Of a DNA stretch of 64,000 nucleotides, positions 1-13,975 are shown piece after piece; the first letter of the stretch is position 1, and each line of letters opens with the position of its first letter. The DNA lies in assembly GCA_037013685.1 (NCBI GenBank), contig CM072886.1, positions 59,822,933-59,886,932 of the forward strand, in the 5' to 3' direction. A program made the translations under genes and the position numbers. This DNA is from Acridotheres tristis (Eukaryota > Chordata > Aves > Passeriformes > Sturnidae). The notes beneath the pieces were generated by a model. It was not told the origin of the DNA and did no database searches. It saw only the letters and a program-made list of their open reading frames with translations.

Positions 1-3000
1 GGTGGTATCTAACTTGGAACTGGCCCTGTTTCAAATAGGGGGAATGGATGAGATGTATTCCAGAGGCCCCTTCCAATCTAAATAATTCTACAGCTCTTAT
101 GTAGGCTATAGGCAAGGGAACAGCTGAGAGAGATTGTTTTAGGGGTGAATGGCATAAAGACAACTGTCACAAGCAAAGTTCACACTTGAGGTTAAGAAGA
201 CTGTCTCTAACCTAAAGAAATGGATGGAAGGTTTCTCTTCCCCTCATCCAGTTAAGACAATGCAGAACTGTGAACATCAGTGCATGTAATCCAAATTACA
301 CTTATAAAGCATTCAAATAGGCAAAGAAAACTATAATTTCTTATTAGACACTACATCATCACAGGAAAAAAATAATGCTGTGGTTACAGTGAGTGAATAA
401 ACTTGATTTTGAATAACTGAAAGCAAAACTTCCTGAAACAATGAGTTCTACTGGAAAAGAAAAACCTGCTGACAAAAGACCCAGAAAAACGGAAGCAGAG
501 AACACTGTTCTTATTAATTTGGTTAGGTGCAATATTAGGCCATAGCTTATATTCACCACAACAGCCTTCAGACAAATGGTATATGGTAGTAAATATATTT
601 TGTGAATTTTTTCCCCCTAAATTTATTTTTTTTTCCTCAAGTATTGACAATGAGTTTATATTAAAGTGAATGTCTTACCCTCCTTTTAACATGTGCCTGG
701 ATATATAGGTAGCAGCATAGGAATTTATCAGATACTATAAGAATCTTCTTCCACCTTTTCCTCAGGAAAAATCCCCACCAAAAGAAACCAAATTCTACCA
801 ATTCCCTTTTGAGTTCATGAATTCAGACTCCATGATCTGAACTGAGTTTAAAAGATGGAATTTGAATGACAAATCAAAACTAGTATAAGACTGAACATTT
901 TCAAGGACTTAATCCAACAAACCTAAGTGGGAAACACAAGCTGGAAATTGTGCAGAACAGCAGAAATCCCCAGAGCTGACCGCTCAACACCCTCAGTTAC
1001 CATTGATTTCTTAAGACTGACAAACATCAAGATATGAACTTCTGCTTGATATCAAGTAACAATAAAATCCCTTATCTTTAAGGACTGAGTGAAGAGAGCA
1101 GCACCATATCCTGCAACATGATTTTGTTCATACCACAAATATCTTGTGCAGCAGTAGAAAGCTCATGGAAGAAAGGGTACATTACTTTATAAACCAATGC
1201 CAGGTAACATCAGCTGCCATTTCTCAGAACACGAACAGAACGTTCATTACATTTGACAAAACCATTATAATGAAGTTATTTTATCCATTTTAATGACACT
1301 ATTGGCAACAGTCAAAGCATTTATTACCAATGGTAGTAGTAATACCATCCTTTATAAAGGCCTGGTTGTTTCTATAGCAACATGAATTATAAGGTCCAAT
1401 CAAACTAGATACAATAAAATATGCTCTTTTTCTCCATAACACCAGTTGTCATTCAGTTAAAAGGAAATTACATATTTTAAAAATTCATAAACTCTACAAA
1501 TGTCTGAACTCCATTTGCTGATAAGGTGTTAATTATCTTAGTAATTAGATTTCTTCCTGGATGGAATTATTACACACAAAGAAAAGCCTGAGTACAAAAA
1601 GAGAATAAAGACCATGGTGTATTCAGCAACAGCAATTAATTACAGTTCAATCCAGTGTAACTGCCTAAAATATGACATTGCATAGTGCATTTTTGTATCA
1701 CTGCTGATTATATTGTTTAACAAGCAGTTTAAAAAGGGGAGAAAAGCATGAGATTTAACTCAAAATAAAATCCAAAATGACAAAAATCAAGCTCTTAAAG
1801 ACTTCTCAAAGCAGTGATGAACAAAAATATGTACGATTAGCTCCACATGTGAAACATAATTTCTTAAGGAAAGAAAGAGGGAAAAAGATATAATTATGGA
1901 AAAATATAAAACATATACAGACTTGAAAATTAAAGTGACCTTTTCTCTGACAGCCTGAAAGAAAGCAGCACAAAATTCCTTATTACTTAGATTAGGATGA
2001 TGTTTAAGGATTGCTCCATCTATGAAATATGATCCAAAATCACATAAAAACAAGTTCTTGTGCATCAGCCAATATTATTTTTTTTTTTACACCAGCTGCT
2101 GCCTATCTATACTGAATCAAACAAAGAAAAAAACTGCTGAACATCCCCTGTAACATTCATTATATGAACACATTTACAGTTAGTCTGACTATTCAGTTTC
2201 CACAAATGTTTTTAGGGTGTAGGAGAGAAGCTCTACAACATGCTGACTCTCAACTGGGATGTTTTACAATAAAACTGTAGAATTTCAGAAAAAGATGAAT
2301 CAGAGGAGTAAATAATGCCACATATAAGATAAAACAGCCTAACATACTTAAGAGTTCCTGAATATTCTCTCCCCTATGTCCCTCTACATATATAAATCCC
2401 TTCCATCTACTCAAGCAGACTGATGTTTTGCCATTCTGAACTACACCAGCAATGTGAACCCCATCGTCCTGGGCAATTCTGACCATCCAAGAAGAAGCGA
2501 CTACTTCATCTTACAGTGGAGACACATCCGTTTTAGTGTGATGCTGTAAGGACCAACACACCCATGAACAAGTGCTGGCAGCACAGGTATCCAAACCTCT
2601 CAGAAAAGAAGAAAAAAATGAGTTTCAAAGAATACAGAAGAAAAGCAACATCTTACCCTCTGTCTAAAGAAGAACCAAGTCAGCCTCTGGGGTCAGAGAA
2701 AAAAGTCAGAGCCAAGGAACTGACTGATGCCTAGAAGTTAAGTCACGGACAAGTGACTTAGAAAAGATAAAAGGGATAAAAGCTGCAAAAAACCCCCAGT
2801 AAAACTACTCCCCCCTCCCACCCCCATTTTCACAGAGCAGTATTTCTAAGAAAAGCAGCAGCAAAACTGTGAAAATTTCTAGGATTCAGTTGTTACATGG
2901 ACCATTTCATGTGGTTTTAGTCACAGAAAACACTTCCTTTAGCAATAACCATTACAAATCAAATCCACGCTAAGGGAAGAAATTATGTAAAGGAGCTAAA

Positions 3001-5652
3001 TCACCACCTTCAGCTACTCACATGACCACGTGAAATTCTTTTGCATGATCACATATTCTTCCCACTTCCACTTCAGCAATTAACACTTAAATCCAGAAAT
3101 TACTTAAAGCTACCAACTTTCTCTTCAGCAAGACCAGCTACCTCCATCCCTTACAGTCTAACAAAATACTGGATTAGAATAAATAGCAATATGAATGAAA
3201 AAGAAAACACTATCTAGTCTTACAGGAGGGTATGAGAACTCCCTGTGTAATCTATAGTAATTAAAGCAAAAAACAAAAAATGTGATGACATAGCAACTCC
3301 TTGATTCAAAAATTAGAAATTTGCATTAAAAAAAATGTTAGGGAAATAGATGGAATTTTTATGAAAATAAAACCAGTCTACTTTGAAATGTTATTTCAGC
3401 ATCACAAATTATTTTATACTTTAGAATGCTTCTGTAGTATAAGCCCATTCAGAGAACATGAAATGGGGCTCATGGAAGAAATAATTTGAAGGTATCTGAG
3501 CTGGTCTTTCAAGTGTATTTACAGAATCTAACAGGTATCTCAAAGTGACATTTTGAGTTGGAGCTGAAGGATATGTTTGCATATTCCCCATGACCACACA
3601 CAGTCTTCCAGAAGCCCTTTTCACCCCCTCTTTTTCTTTTCTCCATGAGGCCCAGTCTTGTGGGATTTCTGGCTTCAGCTTAAATCGCTCACTGAGGAGT
3701 CACACCAACAGGGGCTAGCGCAAGAGAAGCAGACTGCTCAGCTGGGAGCATTGCCTAGGAACAACAGGGAACTTCACCCCACTTCTCTCTTGGCTATATG
3801 GAGATTAACCTGAGGATTAAGCCATGGAAAAATCCCCACACTCTGAGAAAGGAATTCAGCCTGTTTCTGTTCTCAAATCCTCCAGCACTTCTCTTTCTCT
3901 CTCCCCATGGACTATGAATGCAGCACAGGACAATAAACTCCTAAGTGTCTGGAACTGGGAGACTAAATCTGAACATAATTTCTGAATTAGGGGGTCTCCA
4001 TCCTTTCTCATTTGTGATTTACCCTAAATTACACAACGGATGAACAGGCATCTAATAAATGGATATCCATTGAAACTGTTTTTCTTAGTAATCTTTTCCA
4101 TATGTGTTTAAAAGTAGTCCAGGATGTGTGAGTTCAGAACCTCTGTGTCAGGAAAAACAAGTTCTTTTGAACCCTCATATCAATTGCTGAACTGATTTAC
4201 ACATGGAGTAAAACTGGAAAGTACCTTGGTTAAATGACAATAGGCATGTCATAAACACTTCTGTGTAAAGTCTCTTAAATGATAGCATACTGAGCCTTAT
4301 GACCAGATATAAACTATACTTCGGTAAGACACCTTATTAAAATGCAGCTATATATATCAAGAACATTAATATTTTAGAAAATTTATATAGGAATTATATA
4401 GGATATTAGAAATTATCTTATTTCAAATATTTCAAAATGTTCTCTATTACTGTGTAACACAACTCTGGGTTGTCTTACAAATCAGTTCTCCTTCACCTGA
4501 GTTTGGCTGAGCAAAAAAGGTAGCTGTCGATACTGTGTGTAAAAGTATTTAATGGCTTCCTTCATAAGTCAACTCTCTTTTACTCAACTATTCTGACAAT
4601 GAATACTATCAGATGTTTAAGTACGTAATATTTTGTTTATGTGTGTAAGAAAACATAATTTTAATACTTTTTTTAAAACTTATTTTCACAGCTTGGATCA
4701 TATCTCTCTGAACTTGATGGCCAAGACACAACAAACCAGAGAAAGAAATTGTAATGCCATATTGTTTATATGCTTGCTGTGATAAAAAATAATAAAACAG
4801 ACAAATGAAAGCCAGACAGGACAACAGAGAAACCCTCGAGTATTTTTCCAGAGTATTCTTGCAAATTTCCCTGAAGGAAGGTATCCACATCTGGGAGAAT
4901 AGTTGGCAAGGCCATTAAATCCTACCAGTTAATTTGGAGATGGTTCACAGCGAAACACTTCAAAATTTCAAAGCTAGCAGAAACTGCATAGTAAGTCCAG
5001 CCTGACAGCTACAGAGCCAGGGGATGTATCCTGCTTTTTACATTCCACACCTTAGAGAGCACTCGAGGTGTCTCCTGGTGGTGATTCCCACAGGGAACAC
5101 ATTACATCTGAGTCTTGTGATCTTCAGCAGTGTCCAATGGATTTGCAAGTGCAGCATAATAAGCTGGGTTTGAATTTGGAGTTGTTAGTGATTTTGATGT
5201 AAGTCACCTGAAACAGGCTGTAGAATTGTATCTCTGATCAAGAGGCACAATCCAACAGTTCTCAGAGTTTAACTGAGAGGGATAACAGATATTTTCTAAT
5301 GACTGTTCTTTTCCCAGTCCACCTCCTGCCCCCAGAAGAGCTCTTTCAGAAACTGGGCTGCATGACACCTGGAGGCAGAGAGCAGACCTGATTTCCAGAA
5401 CCCAGAATGAGAAGGTATAGGTGTGGAGGACTCTGTGCGAGTAGGGACTGGGCTGTCCTTGTTACCAGGGAATAGTGACCTAGATAAAAAGTATATCTCG
5501 TAATTAGCATGGCTCACTGCCTGAGGATGAAAGAGTACACATGGTTTTACTCTCTTCAAACAATTATCAAGAAGGTTTCCAGAGTTCCTATTAGATGCAG
5601 CCCAAATGGTTTAGGAGAAGTATTATAATACACCCTATTATCAATTTTCCTT

Positions 5653-5690
5653 AAAAAAAAAAACAAAAAAACAAAAAGAAACCCCAAACC
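5653..5690. repeat. A-rich simple repeat ending in CCCC motif
   Basis: Runs of A broken by single C or G, followed by ACCCCAAACC. No retrotransposon body is recognisable beside it. Confidence 0.85.
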
Positions 5691-6599
5691 AGACAGTTAA
5701 GGCTTGGCCCAACTTTATTCAACTATAAGGTGTTCTACTCTCCTCATAAACAAGAAACATTTTATAGAACTTCATTATGGATTTATAACTTCAGATCATT
5801 ATTGTTTTATGATTAAAAAATGAGCGACTTAAGACAAAAAGCTCAACATCCTTAAACTTCATTTCCATTCAATCTCTAATAAATACCATCTGCTGTGTAC
5901 TTTAGGGATATAATACCCGTCAAAAACTCAGCCGTATTATGAGAACCGGCACCAAGTTGATCTGAAATGCATATTTGAACAGATGTGTTTAAATTACATC
6001 TCTCCGTCTATCCACACACATAAATTCAGAATAAGCGTGTGTTGATTTAAAATGCATAAAAAAGGGATTTGGAGATGCATCAAAAGTGAACAGCATCTCA
6101 ATGGATCAAGGCTCGCATTACTAAAGGTCATCCCTAAAAATAAAGTTTGAATTTATTAAGGGTTGCACCAGGGAACTGTTCTTGGGAACTGACTTAATGT
6201 TTGCTGCACTAAAGCAACCATTGAAATTACACTAATTTTCCATGACCCTTCACTGTTTAACATTAGAGCTGTCAGGCATGGTCAGAAATAATAGGATCTC
6301 AGCCATGAGTAGCAGAGAATATGATATACTTTTTCTCAGTCTGACACAATGCTTATCACCAATACTAAACGTCTCGGGCTCTGAGGACCCATCCACATCT
6401 GTTTCAGTGACAGTCATTTAGCTCTTCACTCTGACACAGAAATCAGGCATATAAAACAAAATGATTAGCATGCCTTTTTGGCATGATGAAACCAAATGAA
6501 AAAATTGCAAGCAGGGCTCCATTAACAAATGCTAATTAAAAAAAAAAATTAAAAATCATCTACAATGTACAGTCCTGCAATGTTTCAGGGATCTTGAAG

Positions 6600-7110
6600 A
6601 TAAGACATAGTGGCCCAGAGGTTCATCTAAGCCAGCAATCTACTCCTACCAATAGGCATCAGAATTAGCCCAGAGAAGCATTTCAGATGTTAAACCCTGT
6701 CAGAATCCCTTCGTCCTTCCAACTGAATTTTGTCAGAAAGATGTTTCTGTAAGCAGCAGCTTCTGATGGATTTCTTCTCCATTAACAAGTCTCTCCTTGA
6801 ATCTAAACTTGAAATAAAAAAATAAAAATCTCTGGTGAGCCTTCCATTTGCTAATTCCATTTGATGCCCTCTAATTGTTATGCTGGGAGAGACCAGCAAC
6901 AACTCTGTTCACCTTCCCAGTACTCTTCATGATTTTACTGACCTCTGTTCTAGTCCCTCTCAATTAGCATTTTTCCAGACTGAAGAGTCCTTGATTTCCT
7001 TTGTGTGAAGATCTGCCATACCTCAGATAATCTCTGTTAGTCTTTACACCAACATTGCTCATTGTAACCTATCCCTTTTGAGAGGAACATTGACAGCATG
7101 CAACAACACA
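6600..7110 (-). mobile_element. Ancient CR1/L3-like LINE remnant
   Basis: Several blocks on the plus strand follow, in order, the reverse complement of an old CR1-superfamily LINE widespread in turtles, crocodilians and birds. They are 'ggttcatctaagccagcaat' (about 6620), 'agaagcatttcagatgtta' (about 6675), 'gatggatttcttctccat' (about 6765), 'catgattttactgacctctg' (about 6929), 'tttttccagactgaagagtc' (about 6970) and 'tatcccttttgagaggaaca' (about 7070). The copy is very diverged and has no coding potential. It is probably far older than the CR1 at 43.7 kb. The family name is uncertain and the match is from memory. Confidence 0.65.
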
Positions 7111-10100
7111 GGCACAACAAGATAAAAATCTCTTTAAAATAGTTCTAGAATGTAGATAAATGATCTGCTTTTAATACTTTTCTTTCAGATTTGGGTTAAT
7201 TTATTTTCTAGTAAGCAGATAGCAAAAAGTAATGGACCTTACAAAAGGCAAGGGACAAGAAAGAAGTAAGCTTTAGAAAATAAATAAGCTAGAAGTGAAA
7301 ACAAAAAGCAGGCCAAGCACATTTTAAAGACAGGCCAAAGTCAGCAATGTGGTGGTAAAGGGGAACAGACGATCTTGTCAAAGGAGGAGTAGTGTATGAC
7401 AAGCTGCAAGACTTTAACAGAGAATGTAAGATTTCTGTCTGAAGCAGAACCAAGAATTGATCAAGAAAAATAAATGAGGAAATAAAATTGCCAATGGGAC
7501 AGATGTTTTATTCCAAGGTATTGGTTCAAGATCATTTATACTAATAACTTTTGCAGCACAGAGAAAGAGTAGAGGATGGCAAGACATACATTAAAACAAA
7601 GAAAGTTTTGAAAAAAAAACATGCACAGTTTGAAAGAGTTCCCCCTAAACAGCTGATAGATTTAAAAGAGACACAATTCTTTCACATCACAACCTATACA
7701 AACAAATTGACTGGATCTTTTTTCTGTCTTATACCTTTGTGAGAAATCATCACACAAAAAGTTTTCCAGTTGCAACCACCATCAAGAAAACAGCAGTTAA
7801 AACATAGGCATGATGTGCAGTAATTTAACATAACCTCCATTCCATTTTCAAAGCACCGAATGAAACATAACTTTTACCACACCAGCTGATCATCCAAAAC
7901 ACAGCAACTTATTTGCTACATCTTTATCAACACAGTACTTACAGAAGGTGTTGTTATAATTAAACCTGAGAGTCACAGTTTTAACAGAGCAGCAGACAGG
8001 TTGTCACGGGGAAGGCTTTAGCAGCTATAAGGAGTTTTCCGGAATGTTAGCCAGAGGCACTTAAATCACAGTTCATGTTCTCTAGCTAAACAATGCTGTA
8101 GTTTTACAGAAGGTTTTGATGTACATTCGTATACATTCTTAAATGTGAATTTTTCAGAGCCAGTATGTCTCATGTATCAAGTATCTGGTAGGTCAAAGCC
8201 TTTTACTGTCACCTTTCTAAAACTTTTTTTTCCTCTTAAAGAGCAATGTATGTACAGGAAAGAGGTTGCACAGGGAATAGTACTCCTATCAGCAGTGCAA
8301 AAATCAAATTTGAATAATAATAATAAATTTCTCAGAGTAAGTGTAGTACTTGGCTCAAAATTCCAATAACATCCTCCTTACTCCACAAAGATTGAAAGCT
8401 GCTATTGTGTAACTTCGAAGTTTTTCATTTTTATTTCATGATCCACTGGCAAATGTGACTATATGGTCTTAACACTTCAGACCGAAGTGTGAAACAAGGA
8501 TTAGGATGCACTCAGAACATACCACCTATATAGCTTCAGAACAATATTTTTCAGAGGTAACATTTCAGACTTACAAGCAATGCTATTTCCTTATTAAGCC
8601 AAAACTCATGAGCTTAACTTCAAAGAAATCCAGTGTGCTTTACTAATTAAAGTGTGATAAGATAAAGTTAATTATATTTCAATATAATCTTACTTCAATC
8701 AGCATAATGCAATATAACTTGAATCACTGGGAAACAGAGAATTTACCTTGCAAGAATAAATTTAAAGAAATTATGAAGTAAATATTTCAAAGGGCATGTA
8801 TAAAGAATCATTCATTCATTCACGTAAAAATTTAATTGAAACAATATTCAGAAAGAACTGGGCATGACTGTTCAGGTAATGGGCATCACTGGAGTGACAG
8901 TACACCACAAACACCGTCTGCAGATTGCTGTCTCATCGCATTCATGACATGCTCTGATAACAATCTGAATTTAAAGAAATCACACCAGAAATAACACCCA
9001 TCTTTATGAGCAAGAACAGTTTAGTTGGCTAACTGGAAGGCAGTAGAATGGCTGTGAGAAATATCTGTTTTGTTCTCAGGCATACTCAAACAGCAGGTGA
9101 GTTCAGAATACAAGAGATTTTACAGCATAGGTCTATGCAAAGAAAATATTATTTTATGTATCAGTTAATAAGATATAATTTAAAGCAAAATACTGTGGCT
9201 TCTCTTCCAAGTGGAGAAATAGGATTAGTCTGCTATGTAGCTTGAGGACACTGGGCAGAAAAAGTAAAATCACCAGGAAAGCAACTCTAAAATGTCCGAG
9301 TTAACCTCTCAGAAGGATTGCCTCAACCAGTCAGGTTCTTACACGCTTCATGTTTGTAATGTTTTGGTAGAAGCTTCCTTTGTCTAGAATTGCCAGTAAT
9401 TTAAGAACATTTCTTTGTAAAAGACAGAATCAGTTTAGAATATTGGGGTCAATGGAAGTAATTTATGCATGCATTCCTTCAAAAGTTTTGAAGGACATTC
9501 AGATTCATACATGCATACCAAGTAACACATAGGGGACATCAGAAGCAAAATCAGGAAAAGAAAAGATGGTATTTTAAATGTAGACTGTTAGCTTGCCAAT
9601 GACAAAGTTAAAACAATACAAAATCAATGGACACTGTTGCCTCAGGGAAGCTCTTATCCATTCCTCTCTTTTCAGTTCAGTGAACTACTTCACTTTCAGT
9701 GTGTCACCAAGTTGCAGATACCTTAACAATGACAATTAGGATAGCTTACCGTATCATTATTAGTGTATACTGTCACAGTCAAAAAGCTTTAAATAAAATA
9801 AGGACTGTTTCAAGTGCCTTTTTTTTGCCAACTCTGACAGGCTGTACACAGCCACAAATCTTAAGTCATTTAAGCAGTAGCTTTTCTGCCTAAGGGTAGG
9901 GTTACTAAGTGGGAAATTTAAAAGAAGTTCAGACAAATATAAAATGAATAATGCATGTCAGTATGAGAAGAGGCATCAGTAAATAATAACAGCAAAGCTA
10001 TGAATGAAGTCCAAATAAAATCCAGAGGTTTGAAAAGATAATGAAACCCCAACTATTCAAACAAAAGGCTGGAAGGTGGTAATCTTAAATATTTTGTGTC

Positions 10101-12156
10101 AGATGTCCTCTTTTATGCCGAGGAGCACACACCATGTAAATGTGTTTCTACATTGTAAACAAGCAAAATAGCCAGAAAATGAAGTTTTCAAAGTTAACAT
10201 ACTCATATCATGGATAAATAATTAAGGCAACTTGATGTTGTAAGCAGGTACCTGATTTGAACTGATTGAACTGAGAGACTGAAAGTTAAAAGAATTATCA
10301 CAAAATCTAAAATATGCTGTTATCACTGAAGAATCATCAAAGACAAAATTAAATGTATGTTTTATGAAGAACTCAAAGATATGACAGCATTCCAATTATG
10401 GCAACTAAAGCTCTTTGGCATCATTGAACCATTAACATTGGATAGGTAATGTATGGAAATTGTATTTAGGGAATAAGATTTCTGGTAAATTTAATAGCGT
10501 AGAAGATGAATAAAGATGTAACTGAGATGAGTAACTTCTTTCTCACATATAAATATATGTAATTAGGTAAGAGACAGGATCAGTACCAACTGGGTTTAGC
10601 AACTTGATTCAAAGCACAGGAGTAGTATCTAAAGATTACGGGAAACAGAATTTCTTCTATCTTGACATGATAAGACAAAGGCATGGCACATGAAGTCCCA
10701 AAACCCAAACAGTCTCTGAGGATCCCACAATTAATAAATTAGGGAGGACAGTTACTATTGAAAACGAAATAAGAATCAGGATGGAGCAAGGCAAGTGCTC
10801 AAGAACTAGTATTAGTCTTGTATCAAAGAAAATCATAAACTTCAGGAAGTTGCCAAAGGTTGGTAAAAGTCAAAAAAGCAATACTCAAGAAGGAGATGGA
10901 AGAGAACTGAAAACCTTCAAAAGCATCATTATGAAAGGACATCAGTGATGTCCTCAGACATGAATATTAAATCTAATAGTCCTGATAAAGGAAAAAACTG
11001 AAAACTTTTGTCTAAAGAAATAAGTGTAGAAACAAAGGCCAAGTATTGTGATAGCGAGACTGACAGAGAAGGGGGGAAAAAAAAGCTTTTCCTGAGGTTC
11101 CCAACAATCTAATCAGAGAATCATATTACAATTTGCAGGGGAAAAGACCACCTCAAAAGTCAACAAATTTCTGGAGCAGGCTAAAACTGCAGAATTAAAT
11201 CAAATCTATGCAGAGAAAATTGAAAAATGTCTCAAATGAATGGAATAAGGTGGTTATAACTACTCAATTTTGCAAGCTGAACACAAGTTTGAATTTAATA
11301 GTTACCATGAACTCCTTCTGTTAAAGCCTACTTAAATGTAATGAATGGTTTCATAAAATACCCAAAGTATGATACAGAGGGAGTAGAATATAAAAATGGA
11401 ATCTAATCAATCCAGTAGAAACAGCAGTGTGTGCATTCAGACCATATCACTTGAATCAGGTTTATCAAATCACATAATGTTCCATGGTAGCCTTCGGGCA
11501 CCAGTTAAAGGACCTGGAAAGCCTGTCAAATGCCTGCCAGGCACAACAGTGCCCTTTTGGTTCTGCAATACCAGCACAAAATACGAAGAAATCTTAGGCA
11601 GCAAGATCCACAAGGCTGCTGCAAAAACGAAATTACCAAGCTGAAATCCAATGTCTGGGTATAACATGCTGGGCCTAACACACACAGGCTTTTCAACCTT
11701 GAGTAAAACAGAAGGCATGGTATAAAAGGAGGTCTGAAGGAAGTGGCAAATTAAGATCATTAAGGATGAAACAGGCTGCACCTCAAACAACTTAAACTCA
11801 TTTATTGTGGAGTGAATATTGAGCAATTGATGCAAAACTACCATTTATATAACAGCATTTTGAAAATACTTATTCCATGTGGGTGGGAATTTCAGACATG
11901 CTTGAAGTAGATAGAAAAACATGGAATAACTTCAGAAATTGTTTACTGATTAACCTTTGAGTCCATTAATGAAAAATATTTCATCCTCGGTGATCTATTG
12001 CAAGTCTTTATCATTCACAGCACCTCCTTTCCTTCAGTTTCCCTGCCAGCACTGAAGTTCCAGGAGTTTCAGTAGGTTGGATTTTCTTATCAGCTGAGTA
12101 GAAGACATAGTAGTTAAGCATCTCACTTAAGGTTTTTATAGGGTTTTACCTTACAG

Positions 12157-12190
12157 AAAAAACAAAAAAACCCAACAACAAAAAAAAGGA
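12157..12190. repeat. A-rich simple repeat with CCC interruptions
   Basis: A runs broken by C, CCC and AAC units. This is the same style of tract as at 5653 and 13894. Confidence 0.8.
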
Positions 12191-13893
12191 AAATATTAAT
12201 TAGATTTTACAGTTCTCACTTTCTAGGACACTTGTATTTTTATTCTATAAGATACCCCACTTTTCAGCCTAATAGGTTTAAGTGTTAGTATTTCTTCCTT
12301 TAGTGAAAAACTTGGTCTTGAAAACAGTAAAAATAAAAAAATTTCTTTGGCATCTGACTTGCTGTTAACAAAAAGTATCAGAGAATGTTCCAAGGAGAAG
12401 GCAAAGATCGGTTATCTACCTATAGACCCCTTCAGAGAAGATGAGTGAGTTACTTATAATCACACGGTAGAGTATGCAAACACTGAACTATGATGTGTTT
12501 TATGTCATCAGTATCCAAAGAAACATCCTCAGGCTCACATCTTTCAGCCAGTAGTTCATGTAGTAACAGGAATGGCCCAGATCTCCTCAGAGTCCACTGA
12601 TTTGACCTAACTGAGGAACATAGCTATAGCATATCCCAAAGTAAAATCTGTTACGGGCAAGTAAATAATCTCTCCTCTTCAGAGGGACTCCTGCAGTCAA
12701 CTGCAAATAACAGTATGGAAAATCTGAAGAAAGGCACATGAACCAGGACTGAAGGAGAGCTATGGCAAATGCAGCTTTTTGCTAGGCGCAGTAGCACTTA
12801 ATAAACATATAAGTGGTTTCAAATGTCCACTTCACATATAAAATATACAAAGGTATGATGCAGAGTGTAGTTGTGTGAGGCTTAACTGAAGGAGCTATTA
12901 AAGAAGCAGCAGATGAACCCTATTCATGACTTTGTAACATTCATTTACTGTGAGAGCCTAAGGTATCTACTAATCTGCCTGAACCCTTCATCACCACATA
13001 CAAGATCATCAGGGACTGCTCTTCAGAGTTCTTCCCTAACATACAGAAGGCAAAATGCAGGCGAGATACAAAATAAGTATCTGTAAAGGTAAGCAGGAGG
13101 TTTAAGGAGAAAAGCAAAGCACATTGATTTTCCTAAAATAACTGAATGTTGGATGTCACCTTGGAAAAGGGCTTCAGTAATACCACATGGGCTACCTTGC
13201 CTTTATGGAAAACAGGAACAAAAGGAGAATTAATGATGACAGCTCAAATTCCTTTATCCCTTCCAGCTAAAATGCACACCTGCCTTCACAGACAAGGATG
13301 GCAATGAACTCCCAAAAGATAATGAAAGGTCTAAAATCCATGTGTGCAAAAGTAAATAGAAGGACGCAAGATTTTAAAATCCTGTGCTCCAGAATCACAG
13401 CTAATAATTCCAGAAAAAAACTTGTTTTGGTGACAAAGGTAACTTTGCATTGTGTGGCAGCCTACAAGGTGCAACAATGGCATCTCAGTATAACCCTGGG
13501 CTATGATATCTATCAAACTTGCAAAGGCACCATTTCCCACAGCAAAAGCATTTCTTTGGGCCTGCTTCAGGTTTCAGAACTGGGCAGAAAGTTGCACAAG
13601 GAGAACACACACTCTTTCACCTTGCAGTTGTGCCTCACCAAGCCTTCAAGTCTGGTTTTCTGTGGAGGCAATGCAGGTGCTACCAGAGTAATTGAGAACT
13701 TGCACTGTGAGTGATTTCCCTGACAAAACACCACACTGAATTTAGGAAGCAAATACTTAGAAGATGCCATTGCCAGTTTCTGAAATTTCTCAGGGCTTGA
13801 TTATCAGAAAGTTAAGGTATTTAGATGCAATGTGTTTTTCCCTCATAAAGTAAAGCATTTTATTTATTCATGAAGGAAGTCCATCAGAATATT

Positions 13894-13975
13894 AAAAACA
13901 AAAAAACAAAAAAAAAAAAACCCAAAACAAAGAAACAAACAACAAAACAAAAAAAAAAAACCGCCCCGAAAAACC
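13894..13975. repeat. Long A-rich tract with CCC/CCGCCCC interruptions
   Basis: About 80 bases dominated by A, with single C or G interruptions. It contains two runs of 12 or more A and ends in a CCGCCCCG block followed by AAAAACC. No target-site duplication or attached gene copy was recognised. Confidence 0.85.

Noticed and set aside
11396..11844. Overlapping open frames of 82 (plus) and 124 (minus) codons; the minus frame contains GFPGPLTG, superficially like the CDKAL1 GFPGET motif.
   Set aside because: The flanking residues do not match CDKAL1 (no TDII before, no DQDF after) and no splice sites bracket it properly. Looks like chance.
13298..13714. 138-codon plus-strand open frame.
   Set aside because: No recognisable domain, overlaps two other frames, and the composition is ordinary intron. 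Treated as chance.
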